64,000 nucleotides of DNA from Nemopilema nomurai (taxonomy: Eukaryota; Cnidaria; Scyphozoa; Rhizostomeae; Rhizostomatidae), in the NCBI GenBank assembly GCA_003864495.1, contig ML133410.1:1302268-1366267 (forward strand). Reading direction: 5' to 3'. Positions 24,801 through 33,656 of this stretch are shown one piece after another. Every line of letters begins with the position of its first letter. Position 1 is the first letter of the stretch. Made by a program: the position numbers and the translations under genes. A model generated the notes under the pieces. That model did no database searches, was not told where the DNA came from, and worked only from the letters and a program-made list of their open reading frames with translations.

Positions 24801-25994
24801 AGAAAGGCTGACATGGAAAAGAATGACGCGAAGATTGATACATCGAACAAGGTATCCTGGCATATCCAGTCTTGCCTCGTCAATGTTGAGTTAATGTTGA
24901 GTCAATGTAGCTCACAATGCAGCCTGGTGGCACGACTACCTGTTTTGATTCACTTTCATTTTGAGCTTCTTTTTGGCTTCTTTTTACCAAATGGGGTAGT
25001 TTGTAGACCTGTTCACCTTGAGCTCATGCATTGAAAACTAATTATTAGCTTGTTTGTTTTCATCACTTGTCTAAAGGTTTGTGTTGCAAGAAAGAAATGT
25101 TTAGTATCAAAGCTATCAAACCAAGCCAGTTTTTAATTTAACAATGTTTATCTTTGAGGTAAAATTGGTTGAAGAAGACTTGGAGTGGGAATCCAAAGCA
25201 AGAACAGTAAGTCACTTAGTGTCTAGAAGTTTTACTTTCTTCACTCGAGCATGTCTCATTTCCTTTTGTTCGCGAATGTCTCAATGGCAGCCTTAAGTGT
25301 ACAGAGCCACATCCAGATCCAGTAAGCCAGTACGCAGCAACACTAAATACCCATGGACGCAACTTTCTGCAATGTATTATCCTTCCGTTATTCAGAATAA
25401 AAAAGTGTTTACATGACTCTTCTTAAGTATAATCATTTATAAATCATAAACCATTCACAAGAACGAGGGTACTGACCCTGAAACTAGTCGCCAAGCAACT
25501 TGAAGCTAGAGGGGCTAACGGTCTCTAAGTACTAATCTCTTTTAGGGCCAATTGCCTCTGGGCCTGAGCCTAACTCAACTATTTTGTTAAACTGCTAAAC
25601 TTTCTTGTTTTGTTGCCAACATGTCAAACAATAAGGCCGCGTTGGGAAATATTTTTCGTTCTCGGATAGAAATTCCTCTTGTAATGATTTTTGCTACTTC
25701 CAAATCTGCACCTATATCCTTTATATTACTCTTTGAAAAATTACGTTATCGTCTTCATGTAAACATTTTATTCGTGTTTGCTTTCTAACTGAGCTGTACT
25801 TAATGACCCAGCATCAAATGATCGGTGAAAACCTTCTGCGTGTATTGGATAAGGCCCACCAACCATGTGACTAATGGCAAACGGTGTGCGCTCTAATCTT
25901 TTAGGCCTATCAGGAGTACATGGATATGGAGAGACGAATTCTGGAAGAGCTTGGACTCAGTGTAGAGCGGGATAAAATCGATAGCGTGACATGA
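6847..25994 (+). CDS. DNAI3: Dynein axonemal intermediate chain 3 (WD-repeat protein 63)
   Basis: Twenty-five exons join in phase to 885 codons (human about 890): 6847-7107, 7414-7518, 8212-8352, 9289-9447, 9854-9894, 10314-10430, 10740-10851, 11592-11670, 11933-12057, 12326-12415, 12943-13035, 13689-13814, 13912-13985, 14359-14476, 15071-15149, 15446-15588, 15795-15858, 22253-22383, 22523-22643, 23332-23389, 23892-23965, 24340-24431, 24735-24851, 25159-25206, 25905-25994. Hallmarks matching human WDR63 include [70 protein letters not shown] and a coiled C-terminus ([25 protein letters not shown]). WD-type WDIS, FWDT and VWDL stretches form the beta-propeller. The product is an inner-arm dynein intermediate chain of motile cilia and flagella. 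Exon 15 could start 6 nt earlier. An LTR element sits in intron 17. Confidence 0.93.
7925..8130 (+). repeat. Possible tRNA-derived SINE in DNAI3 intron 2
   Basis: The segment GATGGCTCAGTGGTTAGAG at 7931-7949 looks like the D-arm and A-box of a tRNA gene (consensus TRGYNNARNNG). No clean B-box follows. A short inverted repeat, AGGACACTG (8055-8063) against CAGTGTCCT (8084-8092), lies downstream. I infer a decayed tRNA-derived short interspersed element; it could also be chance similarity. Confidence 0.35.
12524..12660. repeat. 30-bp minisatellite in DNAI3 intron 10
   Basis: A unit beginning GATTGGTTGCGATACAATTG recurs at 12524, 12554 and 12584, an exact 30-bp period, then degenerates into shorter TTGCGATTTGATTGATTGCG-like pieces to about 12660. 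Confidence 0.85.
15977..15980. repeat. Target-site duplication TTAT (left)
   Basis: TTAT directly precedes the left LTR and recurs at 22235-22238 directly after the right LTR, as expected for a 4-bp staggered integration. The six bases before it (ACAACA) also match the LTR terminus, so the apparent flanking match is 10 bp. Confidence 0.8.
15981..16394 (-). repeat. 3' LTR (left on this strand)
   Basis: 414 bp, starting TGTTAAATCTTACACTGG and ending CTCACTATACAACA as written on the plus strand. By eye it is the same, base for base, as 21821-22234. In element sense it begins TGTTGTATAGTG and ends TTTAACA. Confidence 0.95.
16385..17404 (-). pseudogene. Integrase catalytic core second half and C-terminal region
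   Basis: An open frame of 339 codons carrying the second catalytic aspartate (LLSDRGPNF), the [11 protein letters not shown] block with the catalytic glutamate, and the downstream block RVWVYTP...HGPYRIVAK typical of gypsy integrase C-termini. A Pro/Asp-rich tail follows. It is the continuation of the upstream pol frame after a one-base shift near 17400, so it is not an independent gene. The stop codon falls 10 bp inside the 3' LTR, so the frame runs through the polypurine tract. Confidence 0.85.
16395..16408 (-). promoter_or_regulatory. Polypurine tract
   Basis: On the minus strand AAAGGGGGGAGCTA lies directly against the 3' LTR, the normal place for the plus-strand primer of an LTR element. 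It is embedded in the end of the integrase frame. Confidence 0.85.
17278..19424 (-). pseudogene. Pol: reverse transcriptase, RNase H and integrase N-terminal half (frameshifted)
   Basis: The first part (19424-19116) begins with the usual pre-RT segment, then shifts frame near 19210. The main frame (19161-17278) carries [17 protein letters not shown], the FGLTNAP block, the active site YIDD, RNase H residues in LYTDAS and TEREALA, a zinc-binding HHCC integrase N-domain (H-x-x-C...HWCNSCVDC) and the first catalytic aspartate in AMDILGPF. It is lost by another one-base shift near 17400. Apart from the shifts the motifs are intact, so the copy was functional very recently or the shifts are sequence errors. 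Confidence 0.9.
19438..20391 (-). pseudogene. Retropepsin-type aspartic protease region
   Basis: An open frame of 317 codons with the active-site motif [13 protein letters not shown] and the downstream block VVLGRDFL typical of retropepsins. Its last 30 or so codons look out of frame with the following RT segment, so one or two single-base deletions are likely between about 19440 and 19510. The protease reads in a different frame from the gag segment that ends at 20411. Confidence 0.85.
20411..21497 (-). pseudogene. Gag (capsid plus CCHC nucleocapsid), frameshifted
   Basis: Two overlapping frames: 21497-21138 starts [11 protein letters not shown] and contains the capsid-like block [13 protein letters not shown]; 21145-20411 continues with the rest of capsid and one zinc knuckle [14 protein letters not shown]. 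The change of frame maps to an A-run near 21180 and looks like a one-base insertion. A single CCHC knuckle is normal for many gypsy elements. Confidence 0.85.
21498..21800 (-). other. Leader of the retroelement between primer site and gag
   Basis: About 300 bp of untranslated leader in element sense. A short open frame (21816-21487) crosses it and the primer site but shows no known domain; I read it as fortuitous. Confidence 0.6.
21801..21818 (-). promoter_or_regulatory. Primer-binding site for elongator tRNA-Met
   Basis: Two bases inside the 5' LTR, the minus strand reads TGGTGCCCCGTGTGAGGA. This is complementary over 18 bases to the 3' end of animal elongator tRNA-Met (ending CCTCACACGGGGCACCA). 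The match fixes the element's orientation and its first-strand primer. Confidence 0.85.
21821..22234 (-). repeat. 5' LTR (right on this strand)
   Basis: 414 bp, reading as identical to 15981-16394. Because the element is antisense, this 5' LTR abuts the acceptor of DNAI3 exon 18, only 18 bp away, and any LTR promoter activity would be directed leftwards into the element. Confidence 0.95.
22220..22252 (+). promoter_or_regulatory. 3' splice site of DNAI3 exon 18, with LTR-supplied branch-point candidate
   Basis: Only TTATCGTCCTCTTTGCAG of host sequence remains between the LTR and exon 18. That holds the pyrimidine tract and AG, but not a branch point at the usual distance. The LTR end provides CTCAC (22221-22225), a good yUnAy match, with its A 28 nt before the AG. 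Use of this A is an inference. Confidence 0.5.
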
Positions 25995-26242
25995 ACACCT
26001 TTGAGATGATTTTCATATTTCGTCCTTTCCCGACCATTTCTGATGTTTAATAGGTTTTCTTGGACTTATGTAAGTAATATTAATTAAGTTATACATTTGA
26101 TATGCTTCGCATTTGATCATAATAATTCAATGTTGTTTAACTCTCCCCCCTGTTTCTATATCGAATGTAAATATATTTACACCAGGCTAGCGATAAAAAC
26201 AAATGTTTGAGTGTTTTAATAAGGTTAAAATTATTTGCAAGT

Positions 26243-29200
26243 TTAAATTATGCATTGGCTCTCAAGGTGCTCTTGACACCGCTGTAGCATCGGGTCCATG
26301 TCTACAAACTTGACCAAGCCGTCCTTCAAGTCCTCTATCCCAAACCTGCACTGTTTCTCGTGAATGACAGCTAAATGGTTTATGTACGTTGAAGCGTACC
26401 TCAGCGTTTTTATTTTCGATAGAGATCTGTCCTCGTTTCCGTACGCGGGTACCATCTTGCGCAGCCTCTCAAACGCATCATTCAGCTCTGCAACTCGTTT
26501 CCTCTCTAGCCAATTTGCCAGTGCCCTGCTCTTCTTGCCAATAGTCTTTTCCTTGGCTTGTCGCATTAGAAGACGCTTTTCTTTCCTTGTCCCACTTTGG
26601 TACTCACCCTTCCGTAATGGCGGGATGCACGCAAGAAATTCGCTCGCGTCACACTGCTCCTCCTCATCTTGGTCGCCAGCCATGCCAAACTTTGCTTCCT
26701 TGTCAAACACAGGTGGCGATGGAAGCGATTCATCCAGCCTCTCCTCTTTGTAATGCATCTTTTTGTTCAACAATGCCTCGTTTCCATTTGTGCACACCAC
26801 GACATGTTTCACATTTTCGTCATCTTTATCTGCGGCTCCGTTCCCTGAGCCCCACTGCATTTTGTTAAACGTCCTCATTTGCACTTTTCTGTCAAGGTCT
26901 TCCTCATTTGAAAAGCAGTCATCTTTGGCGTCTACATTTGAACTGGGAGAACCACATTCATCAGTACCCGGACAATAAACACTTCTTCCACTGCTATCGC
27001 AAGTTCTGCTTTCTGGCGCCTCATCGTACTCTCGTTTGCAAACAAGCCTTCCATCCCTAACTCTACTTTCGGTTTCTTCATCGACTAACTCATCATGATT
27101 AGATCTCCGTGGCTCTTCCTCTATACAATCGGGACATTGGCACCTGCTTGAGGTGACGTTCGATGACATCTCTGGTCCTCTTCCGTGTTCCCTTTGTTCA
27201 TCATGATCGTTCTCTATGAGAGTTATACCTTTCTTTTTATCGCCTAATCTCTGTCTAAATCTGGCCTCGTGCTCTCTGTCAAAGCCAGGTTCTGTTTCCT
27301 CTGATCTGCTTTCTCTCCAAAATTCTTCTTTCTTTATTCTATATTTTATTTTGGGAAAGTCTTGATCTACAGAATGTGTCCGTTCTACCCACGATCGCTC
27401 TTCCCTTTCTTCGCGTTGTTCTTCCTTGCTGACGTCATTGGCCCAGTTACTACGAATTTTCCGTTCAATCAAATATCGGGCAGCGCGTTCTTGGGAGACT
27501 CGCTCTGATAAAAACGTATCCTCGTTATCAGAATACCTATGCCCGTGTGACCCAACATGACGGTCGACCTGCGGAGTATAGAAATAATCCGGTTTGGCTA
27601 CGCGCTCGTACATGCGAAAGCGTTTTGGATGCACACTGAAGCAATGCCCGTTTTTGCGCTCGTTTCTACTCTCGTACGGTGAATCGTTCGAAATCCGCAT
27701 CTTAGGCCCTTCCAGACACTCCGGACAACTGCAGTGTTCCGGAATCAACGCAACCGGTCTTCGTACTGCGCATGCGCCGTCCCCTTGCTTAAACGGCCTT
27801 TTTCCTGTGCGGTTGCCTTTCTGAAATCTTTCTACTCCGCCGTTTGAATCGTCCAAAGTCATGTACTTTCTCAGCTTATCTAAGAACATCTCCTTTCTGA
27901 CAGGCCTTTCCTGCTTACCCATAAACACAAAGTTCCTTTCCAAGCCGTGTCTCCCCTTCTCGCGTGCCTCACACGCGTCTCTGCTCCCATAACGAAGATC
28001 GTCCTTCATCCTGCTACCGTCGCATTTTGGCTGCCTTTCTACCGGGTTATTTCTTTCTCCCGCTCTATCTCTTCCATTCTGCAAGAGCGGGTGTGGAATT
28101 GAACTTGGTCTCTTTATCTTCTTCGGTATGAAGATACTGGTTCGCAACTGCTGTGCCTTCGCGTTTTTATCTGAAATAAAAGAAATAAGATTTTAAGGCA
28201 TCGGGTTTTGCCCTTCCAAAGTCTCATTTGTTGGATTCAAAAGTAGAGTTGGCAATTGCTAATGTCGACAAGCAGGTTGAAATGCAACATAATAATCAAG
28301 TGCAGGAAAAAGCTCCATCGGCACAAGAGCCGCGAGCAACGCAGTATGCGCCGCGAGGACAGTTACAGATGAAAGTGCCCAATGAACTAACAAGAGAATG
28401 ACGATGTGCTGCAAGATGCTCTGATCTGTACACGAGCAAATTGCTTCTGTGTATGAGAAAGTGACCCAGGGGCTAGAAACAGCTGGGATAGAAGCGGGAA
28501 ATTAACCAGTTTTTGTGTCACGAAAAACGCAAAGTGCCGGAATTCCAACGACTTTCAATGTGGGTGACTTTATGTCTCCTTTGCGGAATTACCCTAGAGA
28601 ACAAGAGGGTTGCTCGCAAGGGGGCGTGGGGGGTTTCAAAACTTCATCTAACTTTGCAGCCATGAAATGAAAAATAAACAGAGTTCGGCACAGACAGGGA
28701 AATTATTTTCTTTGTACGTATTTTAGTAGCTGAACAGTTTCTATGGAAGGTAATCCTAAAGATTTTTATTCGTCAGTCACTCCACATTGGGATTTTGCGA
28801 AGTTGCAACATACATCGAATCTTTTGCTTAAGCTTTTTGTACTACGCCACAGAAATTTAACCGCTGCATATCGCTCTTCCAGCCATTTTAAAATCATCCT
28901 CCGATGTCCACTGTCAGGCCTGTCAGTGAATTTCGAAAATTTGAGATTACTACTTAGGAAACTTGTTGGCACAGCTGGGGCTTGACCGATCGGTGCGTGC
29001 CATGCCAGAATTTCACTTGCCAGAGTCTGAATCTTTCTTCACATGTGAGATTAAAAGGTATTTTATGTCAATTATTGAAATTCATTTAGCACTTGCGAAA
29101 TTCGGCTTTCAAACCAGGCCTCTAAGCCTTAAATCGATATATTCGACTCATTCTGCCCCTGTTTATTTGAGGCTCCTTTAGATGGAGGCTTTTGGGAGCA

Positions 29201-30518
29201 GGGGTTCGCTCCGTCAAGGAAGCCGCCCTCGCGAAGAGCCTTTCAAGAAGCGACTTCCATGAAACGGCCCCCGTGTCCGTGCGTTCTCCAACACGCGTTC
29301 GACCGCAGAAGTCCTGGACCCAAGTCAAACAGGTAGGTCAATTGACAAAGACGGATTTGCGGCGATTTACAAGCACAGTGGGAAATCTTTATGGGACTTG
29401 CAACAGATGTTTTGAGACTCACAGCTGCCCACCAGATGGCTTTTCATCTATTAATACTATAAAATTGTCAATATTAACAAGGCAGAGAAAGCTCTCGATT
29501 GTGTCGCACGAACAGGCCTTTGTTGGCAAACAATGGAGTAACCAAAGCAATCAAAAGACACACATGAGATAAGTTGCATTGTTCTCAGTGAATATGTGAA
29601 TAAAGACGAAGAAAATAAAATCCCATTTCTGTTTGGGATTGAAAGCGACAAAGCACATACAGCTGGCCTCGCGCAAATTTCTATAACGTATGCTGTTTAG
29701 CGACCTGTGCTTGGCCAATAAGCAGCGAACGCAATAATAAAAGGGCAAATAACAGAAAATGAGTGGAGTTTCGACAGCATCGATCACTGACTCTAATTAT
29801 TTCGGTAGATTTAGTAAAGTATTAGAGTCTAGAGCGACTCAAAGTACGCGGTCGGCCTTATCAAGTTGGTGGAAGTGATTTCGCCTGTCTTTTGTTGATT
29901 TAGAGGAAACAAATTTACAAATTTGCTGCTTAAAACTGATCGATAAAGGGCAAGTGCGACAATTCGTAAGCCACCAAGATCGCAAAGTCGTTTGTGACTG
30001 AGTTGCATTTAACATATTATCTAAAACAAATGGAATTTAACGGTTAAAGGCTTCTTAGTCAGAACTTATGGTAAGAATGCGAGGCTCGGGAAAACCGTTA
30101 GCCAGAAATCAAAACAAATTGACAAGGCGACGGCTGAAGTGGAATTATTTCGATGTGGCTTTACTTTTGATTTTTTAAACTGGCGAGGCTACCAATCTAC
30201 CCTCTACTTTGTCGAAGTCCGCGAGATAATTTCGCCGATTGACATGCTGTCACGGCCAAATGTGAGCCCAAACATGGTAGGAATTGAGCAGCAATTATCT
30301 AAAAAGAGAAATCAAACATTTGCGAGAACTGCTGCGTTACCTTTGTTTTCCGCATCGTTATCTTGTATGTCTTCCGTCCTTGGATCTTGGCTGCCGCAAC
30401 CAGTTGCCTTGAAATCGACGCTCTTCGATGCCCCTTCGGTGTCAAATGGGTCGCTGATGGAGGCAACTGATGGTACGCTACGCTTTCGACACGTCTTCAC
30501 CAGAAATGTCCGAGGCAT
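26243..30518 (-). CDS. SNAG-domain basic helix-loop-helix transcription factor
   Basis: Two exons (30518-30341 and 28170-26243) join in phase (split codon for Asp60) to 701 codons. The protein opens with MPRTFLVK, a near-exact SNAG motif like the N-termini of Snail and Gfi1 proteins, which is known to recruit LSD1/CoREST co-repressors. A long, highly charged Arg/Glu/Asp-rich middle follows, with two C-x-C-P-x-C motifs (about residues 206 and 403). Residues about 605-662 form a bHLH: LERKRVAELNDAFERLRKMVP, loop, LSKIKTLRYASTYINHL, ending with a 40-residue tail. The basic region keeps E-R-x-R, but the usual N-A-R-E-R reads N-W-L-E-R. Expected role: nuclear E-box binding repressor; target genes cannot be named. 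The orthology group within class A bHLH is uncertain. The stop lies 248 bp from the stop of convergent DNAI3. Confidence 0.82.
28171..30340 (-). other. Intron of the SNAG-bHLH gene
   Basis: A 2.17-kb intron between the SNAG exon and the bHLH exon, with a GTAACG donor and a TTTATTTCAG acceptor on the minus strand. On the plus strand one segment (29182-29331) looks like an exon (see separate entry). I see no other gene or repeat. Confidence 0.6.
29182..29331 (+). other. Orphan exon-like segment, plus strand
   Basis: A GC-richer 150-bp stretch is flanked by an acceptor-like CTCCTTTAG and a strong donor CAG/GTAGGT and is open in the frame reading LLGAGVRSVKEAALAKSL. Its translation is not recognised and no partner exon could be found nearby on the same strand. 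It may be an exon of a nested gene, or chance. Confidence 0.2.
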
Positions 30519-31677
30519 GCCGCAGTCTAGAGCGCCTGACAATTCTTTCCCCACTGTCAGTAGCGAAGAAAGGCCATGTGTCGAACAAGTTGTAGCGACG
30601 AGCAGTGCTTGTCGATGATGAACCGAGTCGGAGATCGGCACAGACTGTAGGGTGTTTGAGCTGGTTCACCTGCTTCGTTCTATTAGCAGGCCGTGTGGAT
30701 GCTATCAATGCCCGACAACCGTATGTTGTTGTTGAATTACTTCTCGCGGTTCTTTTGCAGAGGACTCGCCAGCTGGTTCAATATTAGAAAACCATCTGTG
30801 GTTTGCGATCGTTCACCTGAAACTTATCAATCAACCTAATCATTTATCTTCCATCTACTTAGCTTGCACTCAAAGGACTTCTTTTAAATTATTTAATACG
30901 GGGGTAGTTGTGCGTCCTTTATCCCGGGTCAAACAGTCGTCTTCGTTTAAATATCGCCAAATTCTCACAAGCCAACTGTTCATTGTGCGAGCTTTTTATG
31001 TCCACTGCACTGTCAACAGAACACTTTTCCGTCTGCAAGCGTGCTGCTCATCTGATTCTTTTTATAATTCAAGCATTCGTACGACTTCTTATTATGCACG
31101 GTTTCGGCTGCTTCGCTTCCAAACATCGCAAAAAACTGCAGCTGACCAGCCGCGCTAATCCCTCCCACCAATCACAGAAGACACTCCTCCGCAATCGCTT
31201 TTCGAAAACATCACAATGTTGCTTTGTCGTGAATGGTGGATTGGGCGAACTGACGTAGATATGGAGCCCACGTTTGCCCTCAAGTACAACGGCTGTATAT
31301 TGAAAAATTGACAGCTGTTTTGACCGAAGTTGAACATTCAAGCTCGACGTGTTTGAAGAGTCCCTGCCACCCAACTGCTGTTGTTGTTGCTTTGGTTAAG
31401 ATGCATAATATGACAGTACAAAGTAGGGCGGGGCATTTTGGCAGAGCAAATCACTGGCTAGAGATTCCCATTAATCCAACTGAATGAGCTTAATGCTCAA
31501 ACCTCTTTTTCGGTCTTTTTGATTCGAGTCGTGTTTTCTAGCAGCAGCTTACGGTCTTGTGTTTCGGGCGAATTTCTCGCGGTCTGGAACCGAGTGCTGA
31601 CCAGCTTTTTGCTTCTTTTTGGGGTTTATGAAAAAGCCTGTCTTCGTGAATTTGTATCAAGCAAAGAGCCCTAGTTG
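30519..31677. other. Upstream region of SNAG-bHLH gene
   Basis: Sequence 5' of the SNAG start codon, moderately GC-rich to about 30800, so the promoter and any 5' untranslated exon of the SNAG-bHLH gene should lie here. Short open frames on both strands have no recognisable domain. Confidence 0.4.
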
Positions 31678-31790
31678 AACTACCGTAATGCTTCGATTAA
31701 ACGCCCGGGGTCATTGTTAAATTTTTCATCATATGGGGCTTCTATTCATGGGGGCGTTAAAAAGAGAGGGCGTTCATTGAATTTTTTCAT
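31678..31790. repeat. Interspersed repeat with GATTAAACGCCC / GGGCGTT arms
   Basis: TACCGTAATGCTTCGATTAAACGCCC is followed by GGGGCGTTAAAAAG and GGGCGTTCATTGAA. Such AAACGCCC / GGGCGTT arrangements are common interspersed repeats in marine invertebrate genomes; the family name is not known to me. It has no coding potential. Confidence 0.4.
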
Positions 31791-32359
31791 GCTTTTAATA
31801 GCATGTAAATTTCATTTCAGCACGAATTATGAATAGCAGGCACATGTGCCCCTTAAAATGTCTACCGTCCAGAATAAGCTTGTGTGTTATAGTTATGCAC
31901 ATAAAGTTCTTCTTAAACTATTCCCGTGATTCAAAACTTAGCGTTTAAATATCTGTAAAAAACCTCAAACAGTTTTGATCTTCTTAACTCAACAACCAAA
32001 TACATTTATCATCGAGATGAAGATAATAAATTCCAGAGAGATTATGTTATGTCAAGCATTACACAAAAGATCAGGCATCCTGAGATGGGGCTCAAACCAA
32101 AAAAAGTTCACCTTCTACAGCATTAATATCAAAAGAGTGACGGTATGGTCTAGGTTGTGGGTATAAAGACCCAGCTTGCAAGGTTAGAGCTCCTCCACGA
32201 GCTAGAAAGTGCTAGCACAGACCTACCCTGGGTACCAGACTCACTATATGTAAGATAATAGAGAGTTCAAGACAGTCTGTTTACGATTTGGGAGTTAGGC
32301 AAGCTCCAGCAACCAATAAACTATCTGGTAGTCACATGCCACAGCAAGTCTATTTCTTG

Positions 32360-32580
32360 ATTGTGAAGGCAGCACGCTTTGACACCGCGGCGATTACCGT
32401 CAGCGTACGTCCATGACAGCCAATAAAGGCGGTACTACAATTACCAGGCTTCTCCACAAGGCCTAATTTCTTTGCAATGAGAGGCCCTGCCTGAAAGTTC
32501 ATAGACTTTCCAAAGCCACTATGGCGAAGGTGTTTCTCTACAAACCACGTTTTTAACGCCGTTAACTGTGCGGTTTTAAG
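32360..32580 (-). pseudogene. Decayed RecQ-like helicase fragment
   Basis: The minus strand from about 32580 to 32365 is open for some 70 codons and reads LTALKTWFVEK, then SGFGKSMNFQ, then KKLGLVEKPG. This resembles helicase motifs 0/I of the RecQ-like genes that are abundant as repeats in invertebrate genomes (normally P-T-G-F-G-K-S). The threonine before GFGKS is replaced, sequence before the P-loop is missing, and no downstream motif follows. I read it as a relic. Confidence 0.4.
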
Positions 32581-33540
32581 TTAGACAACGAAGAGTGTAA
32601 CCTCCAATCACATCCCTCAAGATGTCCAAAACCAACTCCAACAAGAAAATCAAATGAACAATAACAAGACCGAGAATTTCTTTCATTTTATTTATTGCAG
32701 GTGAAAATGGGAACGAGGCTGCACATGTTCTTTAATCTTGATTCGCGGATATACAGTCTTTTTTTTCCTTCGCCATCCTGCCAGTATTGGCAATGAGTGA
32801 TTCAACACATGTTTGTAAGCAGGCAATAGGGCCTTATGCCAGAATAAAGATAATCGATCGAAGTTATCACAAACGCGTCTCAATGCGCGGTTCTGCTTGG
32901 TCCTTTAGTTCATCTTAGCCCCTAAATTTACAAGCAAAATTGTTCCTTTTCATAAATGTCAATGGCTTGTGACTTTTACATTTGCTTAGAAGATTGAGCG
33001 GCATGTCAACTTGCTTGCAAATTGTTTGTTGGCTTTTTGATGAAATTCAGTTTTTCTGGCAATGCAAATACATAGCATCTGAAAGAGGCTTGCCTCCTTT
33101 AGCCCTGGTCGACTATGCGTTGTGAGCTACTCACTGTTCAATTACGTCAAAGGCATGCAAGTTAATCTTCACTTCAGGCTAAAACCGGTCGCTGCCTACC
33201 GCACTGGATCAGGTGCGCCATGCGTCAAGATGATACACGAGCACCACTTTCGAACTGGTGATTTGAAGTTGTGTGCCATGGTGATTTTGTCATTCCCTAA
33301 GATTTATCTCACCGCTTTGTTCAACCAAATTCACCTATACTTTATATTCACCTAAAAAAATCAACTGAGATTTTCAATTTGCGACATCGCTACACAATAT
33401 TTTCGACTTTATTATTCAAGCGAAGCAACAAGACAGCAACTGGATTAGAACGGGGAGCAAATTTGATTTGGGTTCTAAGGCCCTTAAAATTTTCTTCTCA
33501 ACGTTCGTCGAATTGGCTTTCATCGTGCGGTCCTCTTTGC

Positions 33541-33656
33541 TTCCCCTATTCTTACAATGTTAATCTTTGCTTCTCCTATTCTTGCAATGTTAATCTTTGT
33601 GTCCCCTAATCTTACAATGTTAATCTTTGCGTCCCCTTTTCTTACAATGTTAATCA
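33541..33656. repeat. 30-bp minisatellite, four copies
   Basis: CTTACAATGTTAATCTTTGC recurs at 33551, 33581, 33611 and 33641 with an exact 30-bp period and few mismatches. Confidence 0.9.

Noticed and set aside
30139..30618. 159-codon plus-strand open frame
   Set aside because: It is antisense to the SNAG exon, has no recognisable domain and no splice partner.
31069..31374. Open frames on both strands upstream of the SNAG-bHLH gene
   Set aside because: No domain, no paired splice signals and overlapping frames on both strands, as expected by chance.
33541..33656. Regular repeat considered as a CRISPR-like array
   Set aside because: Units are contiguous with no unique spacers and the genome is animal; it is a minisatellite.
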